Source: Heliocidaris erythrogramma
Lineage: Eukaryota; Echinodermata; Echinoidea; Camarodonta; Echinometridae
Reading direction: 5' to 3'
DNA: 64,000 nt
NCBI GenBank assembly: GCA_025617745.1
Contig: CM046868.1
Coordinates: 25,101,608 to 25,165,607 of the forward strand
Part shown: positions 1 through 28,000 of the stretch, in pieces
Position numbering within the stretch: position 1 is the first letter of the stretch
How the letters are laid out: each line of letters opens with the position of its first letter
Made by a program: the position numbers and the translations under genes
Notes under the pieces: generated by a model
Told to the model about the DNA's origin: nothing
Database searches by the model: none
The model's input: the letters and a program-made list of their open reading frames with translations, nothing else

Positions 1-411
1 TGCTCTGAAATAAAAAAAATATCACTTTAGATATAAAATTTTATATGCAACTCTCACTGATACTTTAATTAGCAATAGTTAGCAAATTCATAGTACAATG
101 CAACCTTAAAAACACAATGGAAGAAATGCACACAATAAAACATTGACAGATTCTTTCCAAATACAACGGCAACACTTGCATTGACAATTGAACTGAAAAA
201 ATATATATATATATTTATAAAAAACAGGGTGGCATAGTATTGACTAATTTCTTTACCAATAATCAACAAATTATATTCTGATGTTTTTTGCAGGTTTCTT
301 CAGCAAGTCATCTTTCACTGACATTGTGCCACAGAAGCTTTCCTTTAAAAACCTGCACAATTCTACAGAGGTTCCCTCATGGTGTTATTGAAAGTATTCA
401 ACATAGACACA

Positions 412-607
412 ATGGCGGATCCAGGGGGGCACTTCCGGCCCGTGCCCCCCCCCCCCCCCCTCTTTTGGCAGAAAAGTATGCATTTTGACCATAAAGGATC
501 CCCCCTCTGAGCGAATTTCGTATTTTGGAGGTCTGGCGAAATTTTTTTTGGGGGGGGTCGACACCCCCCCCCCCCTTACCCCTTATACTAAATCCTGGAT
601 CCAACCC
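412..607. mobile_element. Poly-C MITE, GGATCCAGG ends
   Basis: Ends read ATGGCGGATCCAGGGGGG on the left and the inverse, CCTGGATCCAACCC, on the right. The body holds long C and G runs. Fragments of related poly-C elements recur at 18762 and 31724. Confidence 0.55.
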
Positions 608-888
608 TGCAGACAATTCTCTCCTCTTAAAATTCATTCAAAATATTCATACATATTAGAAGCTTACATGCCGAAAATTGCCAAGCACTACACAAGATGG
701 AAAACAATAAATCAGAGCGAAACAAACAAACAAACCTAATTACTGTTGAACTTCACACAGTTTTAAATCTATAAAAGAAAAATTCATTTCTATTTGCTAT
801 TTGGTCATATAATAACAGTGCTTTCATGCCTTTGAGGTAATTCATTCTTGCATCTAAACAATATACCACATCCATCAAAACACCTGGT

Positions 889-1031
889 CCCAGTTTCATA
901 AAACCTGCTATGAATAGCAAATGAAACAGATCTATGACAAATTTACTCTAAGCCAATCAAATACAATGATTTCAGTAGGTTATAACAGTCATTGTGACTT
1001 GAAATTGAGAACAAGTATTATGAAGCAGGGC
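889..1031. mobile_element. Diverged copy of GTTTCATAA inverted-repeat MITE
   Basis: The core (GACAAATTTACTCTAAGCCA and onward) matches the reverse complement of the better preserved copy at 41046-41184. The ends CCCAGTTTCATAA and TTATGAAGCAGGG are inverted. Confidence 0.5.
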
Positions 1032-1975
1032 CCTGAATTCCATAAAAATTAACAGTATAAAATTGTAACATTTTGATTTACTATTTGCATGCAAATCGTT
1101 AACAAGGACAATCTGATAAAATAACCACAAAGTGATGATCTTGTATATGTCAGAACTGTTATTTCATTAAGGGCTGGTACAATCAAATCATAAATGTGAA
1201 ATATAACCAAGGAATAAATAAATTACATTTAGGATACATTGCATATTAATTTTCTTCTTCACCTAATTAATTCTTGGAGAAAAAAAATTTCAAGACTTAA
1301 TGCTGAAGCAACTATGAAAAACATTGTCTGGTTTTACTCTCCTATGTGTAAATGAAAATGGTTTCTGGAAATTGATACATGAACATATCTCATACATTTC
1401 ATCAGAATACACTTATTGCATCATGACCCTGTAATGGAACTTATGGTCTTATAAAATAATAACTTTTTTCAAACAATCTGTTGAATGTGAAAAGAGCAAA
1501 ATTTAATTTTTCTGTTAAATGAACACATCTGTATGAATATCTGTTTAAACTATAAGAGTAAGCTTTAAACTTCCTTCAGATCACGATTAAATAATGGACC
1601 CTGTTCGTTCTTTGAATAATGACAACTTCAGAAAAAGTCCTTCATTTAAATCCACTATGCATTATTAAATTTGATGAGGATTGCAAAAGCAAAAAGATAT
1701 GAACACAAAAGGTGGCCATGCCATCTAAATTACTATGCATGCCATATGTCCTTACTACTTTTAAAAAGAAAATAAGATTTAACAGCAATTTGGAAATGTG
1801 GATATCTTGTGTGTAAACAAATAAAACTATCAAATACATGTACATTCTGACACAATCTGTATCTTTGATGCTTGCACACAAAGAGTTGACACACACAAAA
1901 AAAACTATTTCTTACAGAACCTATAAATACTACAGGATATGTGATGTAAATCAAACAGAATAAAATAACTAGGTT

Positions 1976-17760
<15,785 letters not shown>

Positions 17761-19479
17761 TTTGACTCGTTTTCAAATGTTGATGCGATGATTGTGCTGC
17801 CGGTGTGTACGTGTGTGTACTGTGTGGCTTGAAAAGCAGTGCATGCAATACAAAACATATTCTTATACTGTTAATGTTCTTGTTGTGGCGCCGTTATCTT
17901 GTCAAAGCCCGAGAAGTATCGAAATGCATGATGTCTGAATCTGATGGCTTGATGCTATTTAATGTTAGTGTTTTCATTACTATGCCAGAACCTCCTAATT
18001 GTTAAACGCGCACAGTACATGCTCTTCTTTAAATAATAATAGAAAAAAAGAAAATGGTACCGGTTTCCTGTTCATCATAAAGTGCTCGTGACTTAAAATT
18101 TTAATGGAGCGATTCGAAGGAATGCATCCTGGATCTGATCAGAGAGAATGTTGAGATTTGCCGGTGTGTGTTTCACCAGGTTTCACATGCATATGTATAT
18201 ATGTGAACTTAATACATCAGATTAATGTGATCATTTTGGGAATCGTTTTGCAATTTGGTGATGTTGAACGCAACTAATTTGAAGTTAGGCCTACTATCAT
18301 GGTAGATTAGGCCTACTAAAATACAAACATAACAACGGAAACAAGCTTTAGAACATACATATATAGCAGATTGATTTATCACTCTAGGCGAGTAGATAAA
18401 ATACATCAGAAATTTAATGTAAGTCTGCTGTTTATAGTGTTACAAGAATGTCGGAAGAGAGCTTGACAATGTTTTATTGTTTTATTTTATTTCTCTTTAT
18501 AATGGTCATCTCTTTCGTGCAAATTCATTTTACCAGCTTGCATAATGTGCATGGCTATACTTTTGTTTCGTGGTCATATCAAACTAAAAATAACATTGGG
18601 AAAATCATATGAAAACCCATTTTAAAAAATAAGCTTTGATATTGGCACATTCAGGATCCCTTGTTTGATGTTTTTTAAATCTATTTTGTTGAGTTAAAGA
18701 GATAGCCGATGGTTTTTATTTTGTCTATTTGTTTTTGTGTTCGTTTGTTTTTGGATATAATACATGGACGCAAATCCAGGGGACAGGGGGACATGTCCCC
18801 CCACCTTTTAAAGATATGCCAAAAAGGGAGGACAGCTCTGGGGAACTTTGATTTAAGTTACGCAACCATTATTCTCTCATTTCCTTTCGCATTGTATGTA
18901 TATATTTCCACGAGAGTTGCCAAAGCTGTTGTATATGTTATTTCCTCACAATATATATAAATATATATATATAACTTAGTTATATATATAAATGCATAAA
19001 AGGCACTATATATGCACTGCCGGCAAATTTGAAATCTGAGGACTGCATATATCGGCAAACTTGACGATTATAAGGTTCTTTCAGGAGTCGTTTTTTTCGC
19101 CTTCATTTTTTCTCTTGTTTTGTTATGGGGGGGGGGAGGTCGGGTTTTTTTTTCCTTAATGACACATCTGCTTTAGCAATCGCGAGGTAGGAATACTTAC
19201 CACTACTGTTAGATGACCGTTATATATTATCCACACACCCTCTCCCGACATACATGCACAGTCTTGAGTAAGATGAAGAAATTCACTGTTATTGTTGTTT
19301 TTCATATGTTTATCTTTCACTTACTTTGTTCATTTTCAAACGGATTGTTTGCCAAAGCCATTTAGAATAGGAATCAGTATCAAATCTGCTGGCGCAGGCA
19401 CCCCTCCCCCCGCCCAGTAATACAACCTGCAGCCGGTCTATGGCCCGCGCGGCTCCCGAAGCTTATTCCATCCACTCCC

Positions 19480-19544
19480 TCCCCCCCCCCCAAAAAAAAA
19501 AAAAATAAATAAATAAATAAATAAATAAATAAAAATAAAAAAAA

Positions 19545-19575
<31 letters not shown>

Positions 19576-19658
19576 GAATAAATAAATAAATAAATGAAAA
19601 AAAATCATAATAAATAAAAATAAATAAAAATAAATAAACAAAGCAGATTAACGAACAA
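19480..19658. repeat. AAAT-type microsatellite
   Basis: A C run, then a poly-A run, leads into imperfect AAAT repeats. The adjacent CCCGCGCGGCTCC is unrelated. Confidence 0.9.
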
Positions 19659-20075
19659 AAAACAAACTAACAAAACGGGTATGATTAGTCCGCCTCTTTA
19701 TATTTATTTCTATAATGGCTATATGAATTTCCCTCAAAATGTAATACCGCCCTTTAATTCCGTTGTTCTAACAGGTGGCACTTAGGCCTATAGCGTCTTA
19801 TACCTTGCCCTTTCTGACTCTTATTTGAATGATATACGTAACTAAGAGAATTATCCCACAAAACTCTGCCTTTATATATTGACGATTCCGAAGTAAATTT
19901 CAGTTAGTTTTCATAATGCATTCACAATGTAGTCGGATGCTTCTATAGGAGCGCGGTGTCGCTGGAAAATAGTCTGTTTTCTCTCAATCACGAAAAACTA
20001 TTTTGGAGCTCAAGTGCAATTTGACTGTATGTCACAATGCAGATGTATAAGACATAAGCCTGTTCAAAATTCGGG

Positions 20076-21060
20076 GGGGGGGGGGGGGTACTCGTTTTTC
20101 TGAAGGTTCATAATTCCGAAACGCAAATTCCTATAGTAAGGGTTTCATAATCCCGAAAATGAAATAGGGTTCGTAATTCCGAACGAACATTTAATGCACT
20201 ACTCCGAAGGTTCGTAATTCCGAAAATGACATAGGTTTCATAATTCCAAAAATAAAAAAGGGATCATAATTCCGAAGGTTCGTAATAATTATAGACCTGT
20301 TCACATGGGCTAACCTCGCTAGTGATAAGGACCGCTATTCATAAGGACCGCTATCCATAACGCGTGACTTAATGAATAGCGGTTTTGTATGAATAGCGGT
20401 CCTTCTAAATAGCGAGCAAACCATATACAAATTATCTCGCTATTCATAAGGACCTCCATAGGGACCACTATTCATAACTATTCATAAGGACCGCTATTCA
20501 TAACGCGTGTTAAATGACTGTTGTTTTCTATGAAAAGCGGTCCTTATGAACAGCGAGCGGACCCGGTTCAGAAATATATTCAAATTTTATCCATACTTTT
20601 AAAATTAAGGTTGTTCTTGACAACCTGAAAGCTTGTCAGATGCTTGTCAGACATAGTAACAAGTAATGTACACAAACTGGATTGCAATTATTGTTGTAGT
20701 TCATTCATTAATAACAGGTTAATGGTTACCTATCATGCCTATATAGGTCCCCAGGAAAGAAACATTCATAAATTTGAATAACTTTGTGAACAGGTGTATT
20801 TGTAAAATACAATACAGCCCTTCATAACTTTTCGGAATTACGAACCTTCGGAAATATGAACCCTTTTTCATTTTCGGAATTATGAACCCTATTTCATTTT
20901 CGGAATTACGAACCCTATTTCATTTTCGGAATTACGAACCCTATTTCAATTTCAGAACTATGATCCCTTTTTCACTCTCGGAATTATGAACCTTCGGTAT
21001 TACGAACCGTCGGAGTAACGAACCTTCGGAATTATGAACATTCAGAAAACGACATGTCAC
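20076..21060. repeat. Mirrored array of TTCGTAATTCCGAA motifs
   Basis: The left block (20097-20290) repeats GGTTCATAATTCCGAA-like units. The right block (20822-21055) repeats the inverse, TTCGGAATTACGAACC. Between them lies a second nested set of GGACCGCTATTCATAA and its inverse (20327-20560). The whole is therefore a roughly 1-kb palindrome of short repeats, with no gene inside. Confidence 0.85.
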
Positions 21061-21916
21061 CCAAAATTCTTGTCTGCCATTAACGAAACCACAACTATTA
21101 TCATGAAAATTTCAAGAACAATTAAGAATTCATTTGTTTTGTTACGCTCATTTGTTATAGAAAATGTCGACAAAATACGACCCTAATTTAAAAAAAAAAC
21201 GATAGCTACATGAATGAGTCCATTTACATTGTCAGAGTGAATATTAGTTGTTGCTAGGTCGGACAAGCCTGTTGCAAGTTTTCAAGTGGCTCCCCAGCTG
21301 ATCCCAATGAAAGCGTGTATGCATTTGATATTATTTTGCAAGAAGTGTTTGTGTCTGAAAATACACCATTCATACTTATTTTGGCGAATTGTGGAATATT
21401 GTGTGCAGATGGGAGAGTGAAGTTCAAGTGAGTAGAAACTACTAAAGAGAGAGAGAGAGAGAGCATTTTATGGAGAGTCATTGAGGTGGAAATTAATAAG
21501 ATCCATTTTCCTGCCTTTGTCTAAGTTCAAGGCCTCATGATGGGAACACATAGGCCATTGTGTGTTATATTGTTTAATGCAAAATGAACACAAAATTATG
21601 TAGAAAAAGATTATGCAGAGGGTGCCCGGTGTTATTATTGAACTTGCGGAAGCGTGAATTCATAGCTGACTTGAATTATGCACATCCTGCACGTTCAACG
21701 GTACCCATTTTAATGGACATTATATCGTCAGTCATAGTATTTGCAGTCACGAATTTGTGCAATGAAGTAGACAGTACACGGCCATTGAATTTTCAGCACT
21801 GATCTTGGAATATATATAGTGAGAAATTTGAGCCTGAGGAAATGGTGATTGGTAAACACATGGAGAGGCCGTGTGATTGCTAATGGTGCTGTTTGATACG
21901 GGGTTCGAATACTATA

Positions 21917-21929
21917 CTACTCCTACCTT

Positions 21930-21961
<32 letters not shown>

Positions 21962-22212
21962 GGAGTAGTAGTAGTAGTACTATTACTACTGCTATTATAC
22001 TACTATTACTTCTACTACTACTACTACTACAACTACTCCTCCTCCTACTATACTATACTATATACTGCTGCTACTACTACGACCACGACTACGACTACTA
22101 CGACTCCTCCTATATATACCACCACTTCTATACTACTATACTATAGTAGTATACTATACTACTACTTACTACTACTGCTAATACTATTACTACTGCAATA
22201 ATACTACTACTT

Positions 22213-22260
<48 letters not shown>
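21917..22260. repeat. TAC/ACT microsatellite, left block
   Basis: Imperfect CTA repeats, interrupted by a short inverted GTA stretch near 21962-21980. The block abuts a foldback MITE. Confidence 0.92.
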
Positions 22261-22570
22261 GTGAGTTTTGGAATGTGTCGACGTGAACGCCGTCCTAGAT
22301 CCTCCCAGCTACAATGGACTGCTTTGTGTTAACTGCATACCGCGCTTTGTGCAAGAACGGCTCACCCGTCCACTGGCTTCTCCCGCGTCCACTAGTCAGA
22401 TCGAGAACGCGTCAAACATGGTATTGTCGTCTTGTCTAAAACGTGAACCTCGCTTCACCCGTTGCTAGCTTCATGCTTTTCCTACGTTGTATGCAGTTAA
22501 CACAAAGCAGTCCATTATCGCTGGGAGGATATATAGGACGGCGTTCACGTCGACACATTCGAGAACTCCC
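22261..22570. mobile_element. 310-bp foldback MITE inside TAC microsatellite
   Basis: Inverted arms of about 80 bp: GAATGTGTCGACGTGAACGC on the left (22271) and its exact inverse ending at 22560. They include TTAACTGCATAC at the inner ends. Microsatellite sequence continues on both sides, so the element inserted into the array. Confidence 0.85.
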
Positions 22571-22638
22571 TACTACTACTACTACTACTACTACTACTAT
22601 TAACACTGCTGCTACTACTACTACTACTACTTCTTCTT

Positions 22639-22692
<54 letters not shown>

Positions 22693-22830
22693 TATACTAC
22701 TGCTATTACACTACTACTTCTACTACTACTATTACTATTACTATTACTACAGTAACTGCTATTATACTACTACTCCTACTACTACTAGTAGTACTATAAT
22801 TCTACTGCTACTACTACTGCTACTGCACTT
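22571..22830. repeat. TAC/ACT microsatellite, right block
   Basis: Continuation of the trinucleotide array after the MITE. All long frames here (polyThr, polyTyr, polyLeu) are repeat artefacts. Confidence 0.92.
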
Positions 22831-24608
22831 TTTTTTTACTCTATAGTTGTACGACTATGCACCACCACCAGCAGAAATATTATACCTATACTTCTGGTTT
22901 AACAAAGATTCTTTATAATTTTTATTGTTGCCTTTTGTTTTTATTTTTGTTTTGTTTTGTTTTTGTTTGTTTTTCTGTTCATAAAACTACTCGCTGAATA
23001 TATATCAGTACAAAATGATAAAATACCAACTAGTGCCTTTGCTACCTTTCTTATTTTATCCTGTCAAGTTTGATTGACAGACATTTATTGTTATCATGTT
23101 TAGATTAGGTTTTGCCATTCCGCAGCTTTATAGTCCACATCCTAATGTTTAGATTGTGTCACGTACAATGTGTGTGGATATCCGGCTGGCATGCTTGAAA
23201 TTGATATCATGTTGGTAGGATTTGGGGATTACTTTGGCACTCCCATGGTTTAGTTTTATATTTGTGTTTAAAGCCTTTGTATATTATAAAGCCTCGGTTT
23301 ATAAAAGCCCACTAAATCAATTTTATGGTTTGGTTTGTTTTGTACCGTTTGTTCGTTTCGTTTGTTTTTTTTTTTAACTGGGTTGACGTAGACTTGACAT
23401 TGAAGTAAGATTGGGAAATAACATAACAGCCCGATTATAAATTAGTTTTTGTTTCCCTTTAATTTGTAGCTCCTCTCAAATCCTTGGATTTCATTGCAAA
23501 TGTCGGTTGTCTCCATCCAACATGTCCAAAGGTTGGGCAGGATCAGGTTATCATGGTTATTATGCACGTAATGGCCTCTAAATCCATTTCGCCTAAACTT
23601 TATATTTTTATTATACAAAACGAGAGAAAAATTATTTAATATGATTTGCCATTCGGCATCAACACGTTCAAGACGAATAATTTACAACTGTATAAATGGG
23701 TACCGTATATGAAAAAAAAGAAGAGGAAGAAATACTAAAATGTAGATTCTTTTATGGAAGAAAAAAAATAATGATATGAGTTTGTTATAGCATACTAGAT
23801 ATTTAAAAAAAGAGGTGATGTTTCTGACTACGATAAAGATTGCAGGAAATGGATTTCTCATAGGCAGAAAGAAATTAAAGGAATGGTGAGAAAAACTTAA
23901 GTTAATTGAGCTGAAGTTAAAGATTAATAAACACCGAGAATGACTAGTGTCATCTCATGATGAGGAAATACGACGAGATCCTAAACATATTTTATATAAA
24001 TCTATTCCCGAAAAGATAAATACAAAAACAAGAGAGGGCTTGCTTAATATTACCCGGCCCACTTTATAGAAATATAAACATTCGCATTTATCAACGAAAA
24101 TCAAAGGCAAAAGAACTGAATATGTACTTATTGTATAATGATAGGGCCCGATAACAAACCATCTCTATTATAGGCTATACTGCACCCCTGGAAATACAAT
24201 ACAAGTAAATAAATGAAATTAATAAAAAGCGCACGGTTGCCAAATGCTGATGATGTGTGCACAAACAAAGCTGGAACCTATAGTCATTTATATAAATTTA
24301 GTTACATTACTATACCAACTGCTGTGTGACCAACGTGATGCGAGACGTGCTCCAAACAAAACTGGAAACTATAGTATATAAATTTAGTCTGTATATAACT
24401 AACTGTTGTGCGGCGATTTCTTGTCACGTCCGGGGTGGGGTGGGGGTGGGGGGGGGGGGACACAACTATAGCCTTTACTATCGGTTGCTGTACAATCTTC
24501 AAAATTTCCAGGGGACGCGTCCCCACTGCTATAACCATCATGTTTTAAGAGGTGCTCCGACATTTGCTTTGGGGACAGTATTATTGCTCCATGCTTTATT
24601 CCGTCAAA

Positions 24609-24688
24609 GATCATAGGGTTAGGGCTAGGGTTGCGATTGGGTTTTATGTTAGGTTTAGGATTAGGGTTAGGGTTAGGTATAAAATCTT
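24609..24688. repeat. Degenerate telomere-like TTAGGG tract
   Basis: Imperfect copies of TTAGGG and GTTAGGGCTAGG, about 280 bases upstream of the TIMP-like start. A looser tract of the same kind lies at 48957-49020. Confidence 0.6.
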
Positions 24689-24966
24689 TGATCCAGCTAT
24701 AGGGATGAAGATAGGAAATTTAATTCGGCCTGTGTATAGGGTGATCACCGAGGAGCGTCTTGGGAGCAAGTGTCTTACAACCGAGTACCATCAACTATAT
24801 CCATTATATTTTTACCATTTTCCATGTCATGCTATACAGAGTTCGTCACTTTGAATCATCGAGTTGCACCAATGATGCATACTTAATGGAGTGTAGTGGA
24901 TCCCTCGGCGTGCGGAGGACATTATATGAATAATAAAACCATTAGGAGGGCGATCACCAAGCTATC

Positions 24967-25075
24967 ATGGCCAAAGATACGGGCATAGTCATCCTCGTCT
25001 ACCTCTCCGTCGTCGTGTGCGTTGTATCGGCTTGCAAGTGTGTGGACCCGCCGACATCGTGCACGGGGAATTTCG
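24967..25075 (+). CDS. TIMP-like exon 1 (signal peptide, CKC)
   Basis: The ATG at 24967 opens MAKDTGIVILVYLSVVVCVV, then SACKCVDPPTSCTGNF and one base. Cleavage after SA would expose Cys1 of the mature protein. Donor GTAAGA. Confidence 0.88.
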
Positions 25076-28000
25076 GTAAGATGATTGGATGCGATCAGAA
25101 TTTGATGGGATAGATTATTGAAGTTGTGGCATGGTGTGGCACCTAGGAATATAGGCAGGATATTCGCATTGGGCTTTTTTTGTGTGTGTGTTCTCTCATA
25201 TTGTTACTGATACCCCTATAACCCGACGTCCTTCCGTAAATATGCTGACAGATTCGTTAAGATTTTTATGATCTCTGTTAATGGTGTTTGGTTATAAAAT
25301 ACATTATTACAAATACGAATTGCAGCTTCATCTGTATAAATCTACTGTGATTTCTGTTTCTCCATTTTCCTTCTGTATATTCCCAATGTATTTCCTTTAT
25401 AGTGCTTGTCTTTTCTTATTTCCCCCTTTCGTTTGTAATTTCAAACTATACCGTGTTCACACGGACGTTTCCCTGTTGCTATATATATAGAGAGAACGTG
25501 TGATTATTAATCACACGTTCTCTCTATAAATTTTGTAAGAGAGGGGCATCTGAAACCGTCAGTTCAGCGAATTGATGTCTTTCAAACGACCATGTCATAT
25601 TGAATTATATTAATGAAAGTTTTTGTTGTGCCAATATCATATAATCTCTGTATAGGATTAAACATGAATTCCATAATGCTAATGGCATGATTGCAGAGAA
25701 ACGAACAAAAAAAAAACTGTCTGGACGATGCCTAAGTGAATTTATATTGAACTAACTCAACATGCTCGCTTCCCAATAAGTGCCTTTATTGCCACTGCAT
25801 GCATGCTCCATCATCATGTGAAACATCAGGATACATATTCCTAGAAATAATTCATTATCAAATCGTGATATCTCATTGCGCGCTTCGTCCGCTAATAATA
25901 GTTTGTATATCAATTTGCGTCACCTTAATTATTTTGTCTGTGCGTAAATAGTCGTTACTAATACATGTAGAAACTGATAATAATCAGTGACTCAAATATT
26001 TCTGTAAATATTTTGCTGGCAAGATATTTACAGAAATATTTGAGTATCAATCCCATGAAAATACTGTGCGTACATGAAAAGGAAGAACTAAGGAGGAGGA
26101 AAAGAAGAAGAAGAAGAAGAAGAGGAGGAGGAGGAGGCTGAAAAGACGAAGAAGAAGACGAGGAAAATGATTAGGAAAAGGAATCCCTGAGAAGAAATGG
26201 AAGAAGGAGGATGAAAAGAAAAGGGAGAAGAAAGAGAAGAGAGTGTGGCATTCGAAAATTACAAAACAGAGATAAAGCGTACATTTTGTTTAGCTCAAAA
26301 GAACCGCTTTCTATATATAGGCTTCTCTTTGGACGGTAAACAATTCCGAAACTCAATCAATTTTGACAAGCATAATATGTCAAAAAATTTCGTAATTGAG
26401 AATTCTTACGCGGGATGCGGTATATAAAAGTAAACACAAATTGACTGCTTATTTTCTGATCATGGTCAAAAGCATGGGCATAGTACAGTTCGAGATCACC
26501 TTATACATCAAAAGAAGACAATATTGTTATTCCTTTTATCCGATTGCCCGGTAATATTGACAGAGGCGTCGACTCGGGGGCAGGTGGCATCCCCCATCCC
26601 TGTTTTCAGGATTAATTGTGTGTCGATCACTTAGTTACGGTTATTACAATTACTGTGTTTGCCCCCCCCCCCCCCCCAGCCTGCATATCGGCATCCCTAA
26701 CTCTTGATATTCAGGACAGGAGGTGTCTAGACAACTTTAAATTGGGGCTAACGGAAAAATAACTGAAATGATTTTCACTGAAAATATTCGAACGAGAAAA
26801 AGTCAAAGTTTTCAATTTTTTTTTTCTTCAAAATTTCAAACTTCCAGTCAACAGATGATTGCATTTCATTCCAACTAGCAAAGATAAGATTATGTCATCA
26901 TTTCTTTTGGGGTTTTGCGACTTGCCAACAGGCTATCAAATTGACAGAATATTTTTTTAAATGGGGGCCGGGGAGGGGGTTGTCACTCCCCACCTTCTAG
27001 TAACGCCACCGATGACAGTACCTTATGTAGAAGGCAGACGTGCCATTCCATTCCTGTAAGTTGTCAATATTTTTTTTTACCTACAATGAATTACGGCAAT
27101 ATATAGTCCTAATGATATTGTTTACAAAATATTCTTTTCTATTCCTTCTCGGTTGGCGGGAAAGCTATTCGAGGAAGAATCACAAATTCTGCGGGGAACC
27201 AAACCGAACATGATGACATCATCTACACGGTAGATGTATTGGAGGTTATACGCCATCCTTCATCTCGTCATGCGCAGCAGCCCATAGCAAACCTATCATC
27301 TCTCATCATCTCTACTGGGAGTCATTCATGTGGTTACCCCGATCTAGAGACGGGAGGAATCTATTTCATTGCCGGTGGTAGGTCCAAACATTGATATGAC
27401 ATGAAATGATATTGTTATAATATATAATTTTAGTCATTTACCAATAACAATAGTCAATACAATATTTGCCATATTTACAACATTACGGAAACGTTCAAGT
27501 TAATCATGACAAACACAAGAAAAAGTATCTTCAAATGGAACCAGAAAATAGCACAAGTATTAGTCATGTCTGGCACCTATAGAGATATTGACTGCAATTG
27601 AGCAAAAAGATGAGTTTAACACCAAGTTCAACGTGCAATATGCAACATTTGCAAAACGACACAAAGATATGTGTTTGGAAAACAGCATCAGTATTGATTG
27701 TAATTATTATGATGGTACAGTGTATTTCTATTTTTCGATTTCTCATTTTCTCCTCAAAATTTGATCAACGGATGGCAAACAAATCCAGGTAATCCCTCTT
27801 CCACCTCACTTTTGATTTATGAGGGAGGAAATTGCCAAGCTCCGCAAGTCTTTATTATCAAAACTAATGATATTCTTAACGCCATCTGACAACATGGGCC
27901 CGAATAGGCAATCAGAAAAGATTAGGTATAATCACGGTCCAATAAGGTATCATAATTGTTCATTTTATTGCTTCTTGGCGGTCATAGTCATGTATAAAAC

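Larger units (their letters stand above)
1..1975. other. 3' flank of R3HCC1, AT-rich, no gene seen
   Basis: Downstream of the R3HCC1 stop on its strand, presumably including the 3' UTR. It contains a poly-C MITE (412-607) and an old inverted-repeat element (889-1031). No open frame with recognisable coding character was found. Confidence 0.5.
17761..24966. other. Intergenic, repeat-rich, between divergent R3HCC1 and TIMP-like genes
   Basis: About 7.2 kb. The first part is presumably the R3HCC1 promoter, though no TATA or other core motif could be assigned. The rest holds AT microsatellite (18950-18990), poly-A/AAAT DNA, a mirrored array, TAC microsatellites with a MITE, and a telomere-like tract. 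22860-24600 holds nothing recognisable beyond AT-rich DNA. Confidence 0.6.

Noticed and set aside
21877..22799. Poly-Thr/Tyr/Leu frames of about 90-118 codons
   Set aside because: Translations of a TAC microsatellite.
24609..24688. True internal telomere
   Set aside because: Only a few imperfect TTAGGG units; too short and degenerate.
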